Origin: Lacibacter sp. H407
GTDB lineage: Bacteria; Bacteroidota; Bacteroidia; Chitinophagales; Chitinophagaceae
Assembly: GCF_037892605.1 (NCBI RefSeq)
Contig: NZ_JBBKTU010000001.1
Span: forward strand, 1,240,001-1,304,000
Direction: 5' to 3'
DNA length: 64,000 bases
Shown here: piece after piece, positions 27,192 to 36,211 of the stretch
Numbering within the stretch: the first letter of the stretch is position 1
Layout of the letters: each line of letters opens with the position of its first letter
Made by a program: the position numbers and the translations under genes
The notes under the pieces: model-generated
What the model was told of the DNA's origin: nothing
The model's input: only the letters and a program-made list of their open reading frames with translations
The model's database searches: none

Positions 27192-28307
27192 TTATTGATT
27201 CAACATCAACGGCATCACCAGCATCAACACATCTTCACCTTCGTTTTGTTCGGTTGGTTTAATGAGGCCAGCTTTGGTAGCAGTGCTGAGTTCCATTCTT
27301 ACTTCGTCTGTTTCAACTGCATTCAACATTTCTACTAAAAATTTTGCGTTGAATGCGATCTGCATGTCTTCACCATCATATTGGCATTTCATGCGTTCGT
27401 TTCCTTCAAAGCTGAAATCAACATCCTGTGCGGCCAATTGTAATTGACTGCCACCGATGCTCAATACAACCTGGTTGGTGCTCTTGTTACTGAACACGCT
27501 TACACGACGCAATGCACCGGCCAGTTCATTGCGGCCGGCAATCATGCTGTAAGGATTGTCAGCAGGGATCACCACTTTGTAATCAGGGAAACGTGCATCG
27601 ATCAACCGGCACACCAATTCTGTAGTGCCATGCACCACAAACAAATGATTGCTGTTATAAGATAAAGTAATTTCATCGCCATTATCAGGCAATGCTGTCT
27701 TTAATAAGTTCAATGGTTTTTTTGGAACGATGAAGTTTTCGCTCTTCGGGCAACTTACATCGGTACGCTTGTAACGCACCAACCGATGTGCGTCTGTTGC
27801 AACAAAGGTCAATCCTTTTTTATCTAGTTCGAAATACACACCCGTCATGGCTGGACGCAGATCATCATTACTTACCGCAAACAAGGTTTTGTTGATAGCA
27901 GTAACCAATGCGGAAGAAGTAGTGGTGAATGATGTGGTATCATCAGCCACCGGTTCTTTTGGAAAGTTATCAGGGTTTTCGCCCATCACTTTATACTTAC
28001 CGCTGTCGCTGGTAATTTCAATCCCAAAGTTCTTGTCAATATTAAACGTTAATGGTTGATCCGGTAAATTCTTTAATGTATCCATCAGAATACGAGCAGG
28101 AATACAAACACGACCATTGTCTTTTGCTTCAATATCCATGTGGATCTTCATCACTGTTTCCAGATCGGTAGCTACTACCGTGAGTTTGTTCTTATTGATC
28201 TCAAACAAAAAATCTTCCAGAATGGGCAATACGGTGTTGGCATTGATTACACCATTGATCTGCTGCAGTTGTTTCAGTAAAGCCGATGACGAAACGATAA
28301 ACTTCAT
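27192..28307 (-). CDS. dnaN: DNA polymerase III sliding clamp (beta subunit)
   Basis: Encodes 371 residues, the usual length, with the three-fold repeated clamp domains. Recognisable blocks are MKFIVSSSALLKQLQQINGVI, LEDFLFEINKNKLTVVATDLET, KYKVMGENPDNFPKEP, RPAMTGVYFELDKKGLTFVATDAHRL, NAKFLVEMLNAV and the C-terminal LMLVMPLMLNQ, where peptide partners dock. The clamp tethers the replicative polymerase to DNA. In this phylum dnaN is normally not next to dnaA, and neither dnaA nor recF or gyrB is beside it here. It lies about 9 kb from the candidate origin region at 37.2-37.8 kb. Confidence 0.97.
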   Translation of the reverse strand: MKFIVSSSALLKQLQQINGVINANTVLPILEDFLFEINKNKLTVVATDLETVMKIHMDIEAKDNGRVCIPARILMDTLKNLPDQPLTFNIDKNFGIEITSDSGKYKVMGENPDNFPKEPVADDTTSFTTTSSALVTAINKTLFAVSNDDLRPAMTGVYFELDKKGLTFVATDAHRLVRYKRTDVSCPKSENFIVPKKPLNLLKTALPDNGDEITLSYNSNHLFVVHGTTELVCRLIDARFPDYKVVIPADNPYSMIAGRNELAGALRRVSVFSNKSTNQVVLSIGGSQLQLAAQDVDFSFEGNERMKCQYDGEDMQIAFNAKFLVEMLNAVETDEVRMELSTATKAGLIKPTEQNEGEDVLMLVMPLMLNQ

Positions 28308-28495
28308 AACGCTGTTCTTAATTTAATAACGGGGAAGGTAAGGCATTTTTGCCTGTTACCGCTGCAAGATAAGGGTTAAATTATCAACTTGTTTTGTAGA
28401 AAAAGCGAACGTTATGCTCCTGCTCCTGTTCATAGAAAACAACAAAACTTTCAGGCAAAATCGCCGTACATTGGGCACTCATTTATTGATTGCAA

Positions 28496-29821
28496 ATGCT
28501 GGATAAACTATTTCGTTGGGTAAAGAAAAAGGATAGCCCGGAAGCTGTTGCGCCGCCGATTACATTTGGACGGTACAGCGACAACAATAAAACATTGCTG
28601 AAAACAAAACGGTGGGCCGACGCCGATAACCTGTTTAAAGAAAACAAACATCACGAAAGTATTGAGGCGTTTTTTGATTACCTGCGGGATGATACCGTTC
28701 AAAATGTACACACATCTCGTGACGGTGCTGAGAATGTGTTTCGTTTTTACCAAGGCAGCAAAATGGTGCGGGGCAGTTACAATGCAAACAGTTTAACGGC
28801 CGAGGTTACGTTGGCTCGGATGGCAAAACCTTCGGTGCCTGTGATGCGCCGGTTGCTGGAACAGAATTTCAATTTGTATTATTCCCGTTATGCCATGGAA
28901 GGCGAACGGCTTTGTATGCGTTTTGATACAGAGATCAATACAGCCAATCCGAACAAACTCTATTACGCATTTAAAGAACTGGCCACAAGAGCCGATAAGC
29001 AGGATGATCTGTTGATCCAGGATTTTCAAAATCTGCAACCCATCGATACGGAGCATATTGAAGTAATTCCTGATGCTGAAAAAGAAGTGAAGTACAATTA
29101 CCTGATGCAGTGGATCAAGGAAACTGCCGAAGTGATTGATCCATTGGATGCAGAAAAAATGAGCACGGCTATTACCTACCTTTTACTCAATCTTGCTTAC
29201 AGGATCGATTTTTTATTGGTGCCAGAAAGCAGATTGTTATACGATCTGGAAGATCTGGTAACCATTTATTTTGTAAAAGACGAGAAGCCCGTGGCCGAAA
29301 AAAACAAAGCCATGTTGCAAGCGTTTTTGAAGATGATGAACAAGCCGAAAGAGGATGTGTTTCCCTGTTTGTTTCGCAGCAAACACAGCTTTGCTATAAC
29401 ACAACCGCAAACACAAAAAATTATTGCCGACAGCATTTTTGCTGCCAACCAGGCGATGGTTTGGTTTCGGGAAAACAATCATCCTTACATTGCTCAGCAG
29501 ATCAGTGAATATGGATTAGCTTATTGCCAGTATAATTTCAGTTTGCCAAAACCGGTGAGTGATCTCTACCTTATTCTCATGAAGGTTTCGTATGATGATT
29601 TTTTCCGGGAGCTTGGTTTTACAGAAGAATTCTACAACAGCGACCGGAACCGTTTCAACCGGGAGCTGATCGAACAAAAGATCAAACAGATCATCAACGA
29701 GTGGAAAGAAAAATATCCGCAGATCAACTTTAAAACAGAAAATCTGAAGTACGATTCCCTGTTGAGTTTTACACAATCATTTACTGCAGAAGTAGAGTTT
29801 GTAAACACTGAGGTCAAGTAA
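28496..29821 (+). CDS. uncharacterised cytosolic protein, paired with a trypsin-like protease
   Basis: Encodes 441 residues from the ATG at 28496; a TTG two codons upstream is less likely. I do not recognise the family. It has no signal peptide or membrane segment and is mostly alpha-helical, with a charged N-terminus (LDKLFRWVKKKDSPEA) and a helical middle (LDAEKMSTAITYLLLNLAYRIDFLL) that could be a TPR-like array. It lies 23 nt upstream of the protease gene and is on the same strand, so the pair is probably an operon and the two proteins may act together. Confidence 0.6.
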   Translation: MLDKLFRWVKKKDSPEAVAPPITFGRYSDNNKTLLKTKRWADADNLFKENKHHESIEAFFDYLRDDTVQNVHTSRDGAENVFRFYQGSKMVRGSYNANSLTAEVTLARMAKPSVPVMRRLLEQNFNLYYSRYAMEGERLCMRFDTEINTANPNKLYYAFKELATRADKQDDLLIQDFQNLQPIDTEHIEVIPDAEKEVKYNYLMQWIKETAEVIDPLDAEKMSTAITYLLLNLAYRIDFLLVPESRLLYDLEDLVTIYFVKDEKPVAEKNKAMLQAFLKMMNKPKEDVFPCLFRSKHSFAITQPQTQKIIADSIFAANQAMVWFRENNHPYIAQQISEYGLAYCQYNFSLPKPVSDLYLILMKVSYDDFFRELGFTEEFYNSDRNRFNRELIEQKIKQIINEWKEKYPQINFKTENLKYDSLLSFTQSFTAEVEFVNTEVK

Positions 29822-29844
29822 ATCATTAAAATCAAAAGTCCATC

Positions 29845-30948
29845 ATGCCATCAGCGGTCGAGATAGTTGATTCGTTTAAAGATGCCATCATACAAATTGC
29901 CACACAAACCGGCACGGGTACCGGTTTTTATTTAAAGCAATACGATCTCATCGTCACCAATAATCATGTGATTGATGGAAATGCAGAAGTAACCATTGCT
30001 GGTAAGCAATTTGAAAAAGCATTGAGCAGGGTTTGGTACACCGATCGTAAACATGATCTGGCATTTATTCAACCACCTCATCAGTTGGAGTTGCCTTTTA
30101 TTACACTTGGAGAATATGCACGGTTGAAAGATGGTGATCCTGTTATTGCTATCGGTCATCCGTATGGATTAAATTATACAGCTACACAAGGTGTTATTTC
30201 AAAAGTAGATCGTGTACGTGAAGGACTAAAGTATATCCAGATCGATGCAGCCATCAATCCCGGTAACAGCGGCGGTCCGTTGGTGAATATGAGTGGTGAA
30301 ATCATTGGTGTAAACACATTCATTATTCGTGGTGGCGATAATCTTGGTTTTGCATTACCGGAGCAATACCTGCGAACAGCGTTGGAAATCTATGCGCCCT
30401 ACAGAGGACAGCCTTCAACCCGTTGTCATGCATGTGAGTTTTTAGTATTACCTGAAAATTTAGACAGTGGCAAATATTGTCCCTCCTGTGGTACAGAAGT
30501 GAAGCTGCCCGAAATGCCGAAAGAAGAATATGAACCCGTAGGAGTTGGTAAAACCATTGAAAATGTACTCAAAGCATTGGGGAAAGATATTAAGCTGGCT
30601 CGTGAAGGTGTGAATACCTGGAGTGTGAAAGAAGGCAGCGCAAAAATCATCATCCGTTACAATCCTGAAAATTATTTTATTGCCAGCGATGCCTATTTGT
30701 GTTTGCTGCCCAACGATACATTAAAAATAAAACTGCTCTACGAATTTCTGCTGCACGAAAACTATCACAACAAAGGGTTGGTTTTAAGTTGTATGAATCA
30801 AAACATCGTACTCAGTCGCATTATTTATGACCTGGACCTTGCGCAGGAAAATGGCGAACAATTATTCCTGCAACTGTTTCAAAAAGCAGATGCTTATGAT
30901 GATCTGCTGAAGAAACAATATGGCTGTTTGGAGCGAATTGAAGAATAG
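29845..30948 (+). CDS. cytosolic trypsin-like serine protease with zinc ribbon and YbjN-like tail
   Basis: Encodes 367 residues. Residues 1-185 form a DegP-type (S1C) trypsin fold with His41 (TNNHVID), Asp71 (KHDLAFI) and Ser142 (NPGNSGGPL), so the triad is complete. No signal peptide or membrane anchor is present, and no PDZ domain follows. Instead there is a zinc ribbon with C194, C197, C212 and C215, then a helical-beta C-terminal domain (about 235-367) resembling YbjN or type III chaperone-like folds. This is an intracellular protease, unlike periplasmic DegP. The gene is coupled to the unknown gene upstream (gap 23 nt). The aminotransferase after it has its own promoter. Confidence 0.8.
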   Translation: MPSAVEIVDSFKDAIIQIATQTGTGTGFYLKQYDLIVTNNHVIDGNAEVTIAGKQFEKALSRVWYTDRKHDLAFIQPPHQLELPFITLGEYARLKDGDPVIAIGHPYGLNYTATQGVISKVDRVREGLKYIQIDAAINPGNSGGPLVNMSGEIIGVNTFIIRGGDNLGFALPEQYLRTALEIYAPYRGQPSTRCHACEFLVLPENLDSGKYCPSCGTEVKLPEMPKEEYEPVGVGKTIENVLKALGKDIKLAREGVNTWSVKEGSAKIIIRYNPENYFIASDAYLCLLPNDTLKIKLLYEFLLHENYHNKGLVLSCMNQNIVLSRIIYDLDLAQENGEQLFLQLFQKADAYDDLLKKQYGCLERIEE

Positions 30949-30980
30949 AAAATCGCCGTATGGCCTCAAAAAGCGAACAC

Positions 30981-31013
30981 TTGATCGTTTTTAATGGTCT
31001 TATCCTACTTTTG
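30981..31013 (+). promoter_or_regulatory. promoter of the aminotransferase gene
   Basis: TACTTTTG at 31006-31013 is a perfect TAnnTTTG -7 element. TTG at 30981-30983 lies 22 bp upstream. The expected transcript start is about 31018, leaving a leader of roughly 15 nt before the ATG at 31034. Confidence 0.55.
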
Positions 31014-31033
31014 CGCTTTCTTAAAATTGAAGT

Positions 31034-32290
31034 ATGAAGCTTTCCCATCTCTCCGAAACATTGGTTGGTTCCGAAATTGTGAAACTGGGTAACCAGATCA
31101 AAGAGCGTATGCGCCAGGGGGAACATATTTACAATTTTACCATCGGCGATTTTGACAGTTCTGTATTTCCCATTCCACAGGAGCTGGAAGATGAGATAGT
31201 AGCTGCTTACAAACATCATTTTACCACGTACCCTGCAGCAGAAGGAATTTTGGAATTGCGTCAAAGTGTATCGCAGTTTTTAAAAGAGCGTGAAGGATTG
31301 GAGTATGGGGTAAATGAAATACAAATTGCAGCCGGTGGCCGTCCGTTGATCTATTCGATTTTTCGTGCGTTGGTTGATAAAGGAGATAAAGTGATTTATG
31401 CTGCACCATCCTGGAACAACAATCACTATGCACATTTCACAGATGCTGAACATGTGTTGATCGAAGCAACACCTGAAAATAATTTTATGCCTACGGCCGA
31501 TGAAATAAAACCTCATCTTAGAGGTGCTACTTTGTTGTGTTTGTGTACGCCGCAAAATCCAACGGGCACCATGTTTCCAAAAGAAGAACTGGAAAAAATA
31601 TGCGATCTCATTCTGGAAGAGAACAGCACACGCAAAGAAGGTGAGAAGAAATTATTCTTAATGTTTGATCAGATGTACTGGACGTTAACCTTTGGTGATA
31701 ATGTTCATTACAATCCCGTTTCACTTCGTCCTGCTATGCGTGATGTTACTGTGTTTGTGGATGGTATCAGCAAAGTGTTTGCTGCAACGGGTGTACGTGT
31801 TGGCTGGTCGCTTGGACCGGAGTTGATCATCACAAAAATCAAAGCTATTCTTTCTCACGTGGGAGCCTGGGCACCAATGGCTGAACAAAAAGCAACAGCA
31901 AAGTATTTATTACAGAAAGACAATATCGATCGTTACCTCGTCAACTTCAAGCAGGAAATCTATTATCGTTTGGAAGAAATCTCCAAAGGGTTTTCACAAA
32001 TGAAAAGCGAAGGTTTCAATGTGGATGTGATTGCACCACAGGGCGCCATTTATCTGACCATTAAAGTGGATTTAGTGGGAAAGAAAAAAGCGGATGGTGT
32101 GTTGCTGCAAACACAAGCTGACGTAACTCAATACTTACTCGATGAAGCGAAGCTTGCCATTGTTCCTTTCTATGCATTTGGTGCGGAACGAACTTCTCCC
32201 TGGTATCGACTGAGCGTTGGTACTTGTCGCAAGGAAGAAATTCCTGAATTTTTAGGAAAGCTGAAAGAGGCGATGCAAAAGTTGAGTTGA
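31034..32290 (+). CDS. class I/II PLP-dependent aminotransferase (aspartate-type)
   Basis: Encodes 418 residues, the family length. The PLP site lysine is in GISKVFAATGVRVGW, and the Asn and Asp/Tyr cofactor ligands are in CLCTPQNPTGTMF and FDQMYW. The N-terminal NFTIGDFDSS and the C-terminal YRLSVGTCRKEEIPEF with the substrate Arg complete the fold. It moves an amino group between an amino acid and a 2-oxo acid; aspartate or aromatic specificity cannot be settled. Cytosolic, monocistronic, with the promoter described just upstream. Confidence 0.9.
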   Translation: MKLSHLSETLVGSEIVKLGNQIKERMRQGEHIYNFTIGDFDSSVFPIPQELEDEIVAAYKHHFTTYPAAEGILELRQSVSQFLKEREGLEYGVNEIQIAAGGRPLIYSIFRALVDKGDKVIYAAPSWNNNHYAHFTDAEHVLIEATPENNFMPTADEIKPHLRGATLLCLCTPQNPTGTMFPKEELEKICDLILEENSTRKEGEKKLFLMFDQMYWTLTFGDNVHYNPVSLRPAMRDVTVFVDGISKVFAATGVRVGWSLGPELIITKIKAILSHVGAWAPMAEQKATAKYLLQKDNIDRYLVNFKQEIYYRLEEISKGFSQMKSEGFNVDVIAPQGAIYLTIKVDLVGKKKADGVLLQTQADVTQYLLDEAKLAIVPFYAFGAERTSPWYRLSVGTCRKEEIPEFLGKLKEAMQKLS

Positions 32291-32338
32291 TGAGTTGACC
32301 AATCTGCAATAGCGAATAGGCAACATTCACTTTTCCAA

Positions 32339-32806
32339 CTACGATCTCTTAAAGCGAAACAACTTCTGCTTGTCCGCAATCATGAAGTTGCCTTCGTGTA
32401 CAATTTCTACTGCTGTCCGGCTGCAGCATTCGTTGGCACAAAAGTTTTTTACCAGAATATATTGCAACGGCCCGTCTTTGATCTGAATTGCCATTGTATC
32501 AGCAGCGCTCATGGTGCGTAACTGTTTTTTATCTACATCGTTGATCAACTGTACTTGGGTATACGGCGAATTGCTTTTGATGTACAGTTTTATATCGGCT
32601 GCCGTTAAGGTTGGATTGCTGCCGTAAATCAAATCAGCGCCCGTTTGCCCGTCTACAATCGTAAAATTGAAGTTGCTCCAGAATGCAACACAAACAACAG
32701 CAGGGCAAACAACCGGTTCGCCGCAATCAAACCGGTTTTCTGTTTTCTTTTTACAGGAAACAGAAAGGGCTAAGCATGCACAAATGATAAGGAAGGAGTA
32801 TTTCAT
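32339..32806 (-). CDS. uncharacterised lipoprotein with several cysteines
   Basis: Encodes 155 residues from the ATG at 32806; the longer frame reaching 33157 is only the shadow of the opposite-strand gene. The N-terminus MKYSFLIICACLALSVSCKK is a lipoprotein signal with Cys18 as lipid site. The mature part carries CGEPVVCPAVVC near its start and CANECC near its end, so disulfides are likely. It has the look of a small beta-sandwich. No family was recognised. It is divergent from the YjbR-like gene, 57 nt apart. Confidence 0.7.
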   Translation of the reverse strand: MKYSFLIICACLALSVSCKKKTENRFDCGEPVVCPAVVCVAFWSNFNFTIVDGQTGADLIYGSNPTLTAADIKLYIKSNSPYTQVQLINDVDKKQLRTMSAADTMAIQIKDGPLQYILVKNFCANECCSRTAVEIVHEGNFMIADKQKLFRFKRS

Positions 32807-32863
32807 ACGTTGTTGACAACAAAAGAAATAATTTCGTTGCAGCATCTTTCTTAAAATAATTAC

Positions 32864-33190
32864 ATGAACATTGAAACGATACGGGACTACTGTCTTACAA
32901 AACCCGGAACCGAAGAAACACTTCCGTTCGGCCCTGACGTAATTGTGTTTAAAGTAAACAGTAAATCGTTTCTGTTGCTGCCGTTGGATACGGAGCAGCT
33001 TCAGTTCAATGTAAAATGCGATCCTGATCTTGCTCTTGAACTGCGTGAACAATATTCCTGTGTGTTGCCGGGTTGGCACATGAATAAGAAACACTGGAAC
33101 ACCATTGTTGTGGATGGTTCTACACCATCCAAACTGCTGCTGGAATGGATCGATCATTCGTACGATCTGGTCAATAAAAAAAAGAAATAA
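32864..33190 (+). CDS. MmcQ/YjbR family protein
   Basis: Encodes 108 residues. The typical opening MNIETIRDYCLTKPGTEETLPFGPDVIVFKV is followed by the middle KCDPDLALELREQY and the closing MNKKHWNTIVVDGSTPSKLLLEWIDHSYDLV, which is diagnostic of the MmcQ/YjbR fold (a double wing motif once proposed to bind DNA). Its real function is unknown. Small, cytosolic, monocistronic. It converges on the DUF389 gene with a 6-nt gap. Confidence 0.9.
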   Translation: MNIETIRDYCLTKPGTEETLPFGPDVIVFKVNSKSFLLLPLDTEQLQFNVKCDPDLALELREQYSCVLPGWHMNKKHWNTIVVDGSTPSKLLLEWIDHSYDLVNKKKK

Positions 33191-33196
33191 CAGGTA

Positions 33197-34516
33197 TTAC
33201 TTCGGCTTCACTGCTTCATCAAAATATACATTCACTTCCTTTTGTTGCAATCGGATTTGCAGCCAGTTGCGGATCTTTATTTTTTCTGCATTGGAAAGCC
33301 GCCCCGGAGTTGAGGTAAAAGCAACGATCGGTTTCGCTATACTTTTTTTCGCACTGTCAGTAAACTCGAGCGTTTCTGCATACGAACAACTGTACACACC
33401 CGGATAATTTGCCTGAATTTCTTTTAATAGTTGTGCGCCCAGTTGCTGCCGTTTCTGAATACTGTCTTTTTGTTTTTCATTTTGCTCCATTGAAAAAGTG
33501 AGTGCACTGATTTTATTTTTCAGCAGCTCATTTTCATCCAGTTGTTTTTCGTTCAGCGAAAAGCCCTGATCAAAAATCAATTCAGCTTCTTCAAGTTTAA
33601 AATCCTTTGCTTTATTAATAATCCCTTGTTTCGTTTCTTCACTCATCATGTTACCGCCATATACCAATCGAATGGTTTTTCTGGTTGCGTTGATTTCATT
33701 TTTCAACAGATAGGCGCCGCCACTTAACAATACACTGTTCGTGAATTGCTTTGCTCTTTCTGTAAACCGTTCTTTTTGCACTAACTCATAACCAAAATAA
33801 ATGCTGGGTAATAAAGTGATGGCGATGATTAGTGAAATGTATTGATTCACTCTTTTTTTCTGTGCTGTATCTACCAATGTGCGGATAGGAAATTTTAATG
33901 CCTGCGACATTACAACCGATGAAATGCCAATAAACACTGTATTGATGGTAAATAAATAGAACGCACCAAAGAAAAACCCAAACTGTCCGGTTGCCAATCC
34001 ATATCCTGCGGTACATAATGGTGGCATCAACGCAGTTGCAATGGCCACACCGGGAATTACATTTCCTTTCATTCTGCTGCTGATGGCAACAATACCGGCA
34101 AGGCCACCAAACAAAGCGATCAAAACGTCATAAATAGTGGGGCTTGTTCGTGCCAGTAATTCAGAGTGTGCGGTTGATACAGGGCTGATGGTAAAATATA
34201 ATGTTGAGGCCGCAAGACTGGCTACTACTGCAAATAAAAAATTACGCAATGCTCTGCGGAATAATTCAAAATTATACGTAGCTAAACTGTAACCCATTCC
34301 ATTGATCGGTCCCATTAACGGTGAGATCAACATCGCTCCAATAATAACGGCTGTTGAATTCGTGTTTAAACCAACCGATGCCACTATAATGGCAAATACA
34401 AGGATCCATAAGTTGGTGCCTTTAAACGCAATTCCTTTTTCAATTTCTGAATGGATGTTATCAAAATCTTCCAGCTCATCCCGTATATCGATGTAATGTA
34501 AAAATTTTCGAAGCAT
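33197..34516 (-). CDS. DUF389 integral membrane protein
   Basis: Encodes 439 residues from the ATG at 34516 (MLRKFLHYIDIRDELEDFD); the longer frame would begin with TTG at 34570. The DUF389 core is plain: GTNLWILVFAIIVASVGLNTNSTAVIIGAMLISPLMGPINGMGYSLA, then several helices including GLAGIVAISSRMKGNVIPGVAIATALMPPLCTAGYG, about seven helices in total. The C-terminal 180 residues are soluble with a coiled-coil stretch. The family role is unknown. The gene stands between the convergent YjbR gene and the DUF1080 gene, in the same direction as the latter. Confidence 0.85.
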   Translation of the reverse strand: MLRKFLHYIDIRDELEDFDNIHSEIEKGIAFKGTNLWILVFAIIVASVGLNTNSTAVIIGAMLISPLMGPINGMGYSLATYNFELFRRALRNFLFAVVASLAASTLYFTISPVSTAHSELLARTSPTIYDVLIALFGGLAGIVAISSRMKGNVIPGVAIATALMPPLCTAGYGLATGQFGFFFGAFYLFTINTVFIGISSVVMSQALKFPIRTLVDTAQKKRVNQYISLIIAITLLPSIYFGYELVQKERFTERAKQFTNSVLLSGGAYLLKNEINATRKTIRLVYGGNMMSEETKQGIINKAKDFKLEEAELIFDQGFSLNEKQLDENELLKNKISALTFSMEQNEKQKDSIQKRQQLGAQLLKEIQANYPGVYSCSYAETLEFTDSAKKSIAKPIVAFTSTPGRLSNAEKIKIRNWLQIRLQQKEVNVYFDEAVKPK

Positions 34517-34597
34517 CGGGTAATGGTTTTGAATGTTGCGTAATCTGGCTAAGAGTTGAAAAACCGGCAATCAGTTGCTTCGATTTATCAGCAAACG

Positions 34598-35233
34598 CTA
34601 AAGGATCTTTACACGAATATTTTTATATAGAACAATACTGTTTGGATCATGTCCCTGTAATGCAATGGTTCCACTGCTGAGTAAACGTTCTTCCATTCCT
34701 TTTGGCCGGGTGGCGTTCCCCGGTTCAGTATAATCGTTCACGAGTTGATCGTTGATCTTTATCTGGATGTTTTTTCCTTTTACAAGAATGTGCATCGTAA
34801 ACCACTCATCATCTTTTACAAAAACTTCTTTCAAATCCTGTATGGCGTATAAACTGGCAGTGCGTCGCCAATCTGTTTGCGAATTATTCACCTGTACTTC
34901 ATATCCTTTTTTTGGCCATGAACTTTCCTGAAACAATGTATGAATGTATACACCAGAGTTTGCGCCCGGCTTGGTCATAATATCTAGCTTTAATTCGAAG
35001 TTTGTGAAGTTGTGATTTCCAACAGCACCATCATAAAATAAATGCGCCACTTTTCCATTTACAATAATGGCACCATCCTGCACTTTAAATGTTTCAGCAT
35101 TTGTTCCCACTTTCCATCCATTGAGTGTTTTACCATCAAATAATGAAATCCATTCTTCGTTCTTTTCTTGCTTAGGAAGAGAGGTAAATGAAAGTGAAAA
35201 GAACAGCAGGCAAAGCAATAGAATGATCCGCAT
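34598..35233 (-). CDS. DUF1080 family exported sugar-binding or hydrolase-like protein
   Basis: Encodes 211 residues with a signal peptide ([20 protein letters not shown]). The DUF1080 (3-keto-disaccharide hydrolase type) concanavalin-like fold is clear from [44 protein letters not shown], the GYEVQV strand with [11 protein letters not shown], the [21 protein letters not shown] strand and the closing [24 protein letters not shown]. The family includes periplasmic proteins that act on sugar derivatives. It is single and not part of a polysaccharide locus, so the substrate is unknown. Confidence 0.85.
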   Translation of the reverse strand: MRIILLLCLLFFSLSFTSLPKQEKNEEWISLFDGKTLNGWKVGTNAETFKVQDGAIIVNGKVAHLFYDGAVGNHNFTNFELKLDIMTKPGANSGVYIHTLFQESSWPKKGYEVQVNNSQTDWRRTASLYAIQDLKEVFVKDDEWFTMHILVKGKNIQIKINDQLVNDYTEPGNATRPKGMEERLLSSGTIALQGHDPNSIVLYKNIRVKIL

Positions 35234-35304
35234 AAAATTGTTGTTTGTGTAATTGATTCTCTAAAGTATCAAATATGTTTTTGTAACCGGCTTTTCTTTG
35301 TGCG

Positions 35305-35334
35305 TTTGCTTATGCAAATCTTATTTTACATTTG
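35305..35334 (+). promoter_or_regulatory. kdsB promoter, possibly leaderless
   Basis: TTTG at 35305-35308 and TACATTTG at 35327-35334 are 18 bp apart. Only 4 nt separate the -7 element from the ATG at 35339, so if this promoter is used the transcript would start at or within the start codon. Confidence 0.45.
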
Positions 35335-35338
35335 TTAC

Positions 35339-36055
35339 ATGCGCATTATTGCTGTTATTCCCGCCCGTTATGCAGCCACACGTTTTCCTGCAAAACTCAT
35401 GCAGTTATTAGGTGATAAAACAGTTATTCGACATACATATGATAATACTGTGGCAACAGGTTTGTTTGATGAAGTATTGGTTGTTACCGACAGTGATCTT
35501 ATTTACACAGAGATCAGCAACAACGGTGGTAAAGCAGTGATGAGTTTGAACGAACATGAAAGCGGTACCGATCGTATTGCTGAAGCAGTAAAGGCGATGA
35601 ATGTGGATGTGATCATTAATGTGCAGGGCGATGAACCTTTTGTGCAAAAAGAATCGCTTCAAAAATTATGCGGTTTGTTTACTGATACCTCGGTACAGGT
35701 TGGCTCGTTGATGCATCTTATCAGCCATAAAGAACAGATCAACGACCCAAATTGTGTGAAAGTAGTGGTGAATCAGCAAATGAATGCCTTGTATTTCAGC
35801 CGGAGTGTTATTCCCTTTCAGCGTGATGAATCTGTTTCAGTTCCGTATTACAAGCATATTGGTATGTATGGCTTCCGCAAGCAAATTTTGCTTGATTTTA
35901 CCCAATTGCCCGCCTCTTTACTGGAAAAAACAGAGAAATTAGAGCAATTACGCCTGCTGGAGAACGGAATCAATATCCGAATGGCAGTAACAGAACCTAT
36001 TGGTATTTCGATTGATACTCCGTCTGATCTGGAGAAAGCCCGGAAATTACTCTAA
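35339..36055 (+). CDS. kdsB: 3-deoxy-manno-octulosonate cytidylyltransferase
   Basis: Encodes 238 residues from the ATG at 35339: [21 protein letters not shown] is the family N-terminus, so the upstream extension to 35300 is not coding. Further signatures are [49 protein letters not shown] and HIGMYGFRK. It couples KDO to CMP, the activated form added to lipid A during LPS core synthesis, in the cytosol. No other kds gene is adjacent. A terminator with a T-run follows about 100 nt beyond the stop. Confidence 0.95.
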   Translation: MRIIAVIPARYAATRFPAKLMQLLGDKTVIRHTYDNTVATGLFDEVLVVTDSDLIYTEISNNGGKAVMSLNEHESGTDRIAEAVKAMNVDVIINVQGDEPFVQKESLQKLCGLFTDTSVQVGSLMHLISHKEQINDPNCVKVVVNQQMNALYFSRSVIPFQRDESVSVPYYKHIGMYGFRKQILLDFTQLPASLLEKTEKLEQLRLLENGINIRMAVTEPIGISIDTPSDLEKARKLL

Positions 36056-36158
36056 GTAAAAACCGCTAACTTTTAAAAAAAAGTGCAAAACATTTTCGGA
36101 TTGTCGAAAACGTTTCTATCTTACACTCGGTTTTTCATAGGATATTGGATTTTAAAAC

Positions 36159-36188
36159 GGGGCAGGATTTCTATCTGGCCCCTTTTTT
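36159..36188 (+). terminator. terminator of kdsB
   Basis: GGGGC-AG pairs with CTGGCCCC with one bulged base, around a 9-nt loop, and six T follow. It lies in the gap between the convergent kdsB and nadA genes. Confidence 0.7.
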
Positions 36189-36211
36189 ATTTTACAGCTT
36201 TCCGGAGAAAA

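Noticed and set aside
32339-33157. 272-residue protein on the minus strand
   Set aside because: The first 117 codons lie opposite the YjbR-like gene and lack coding character; the real lipoprotein starts at 32806.
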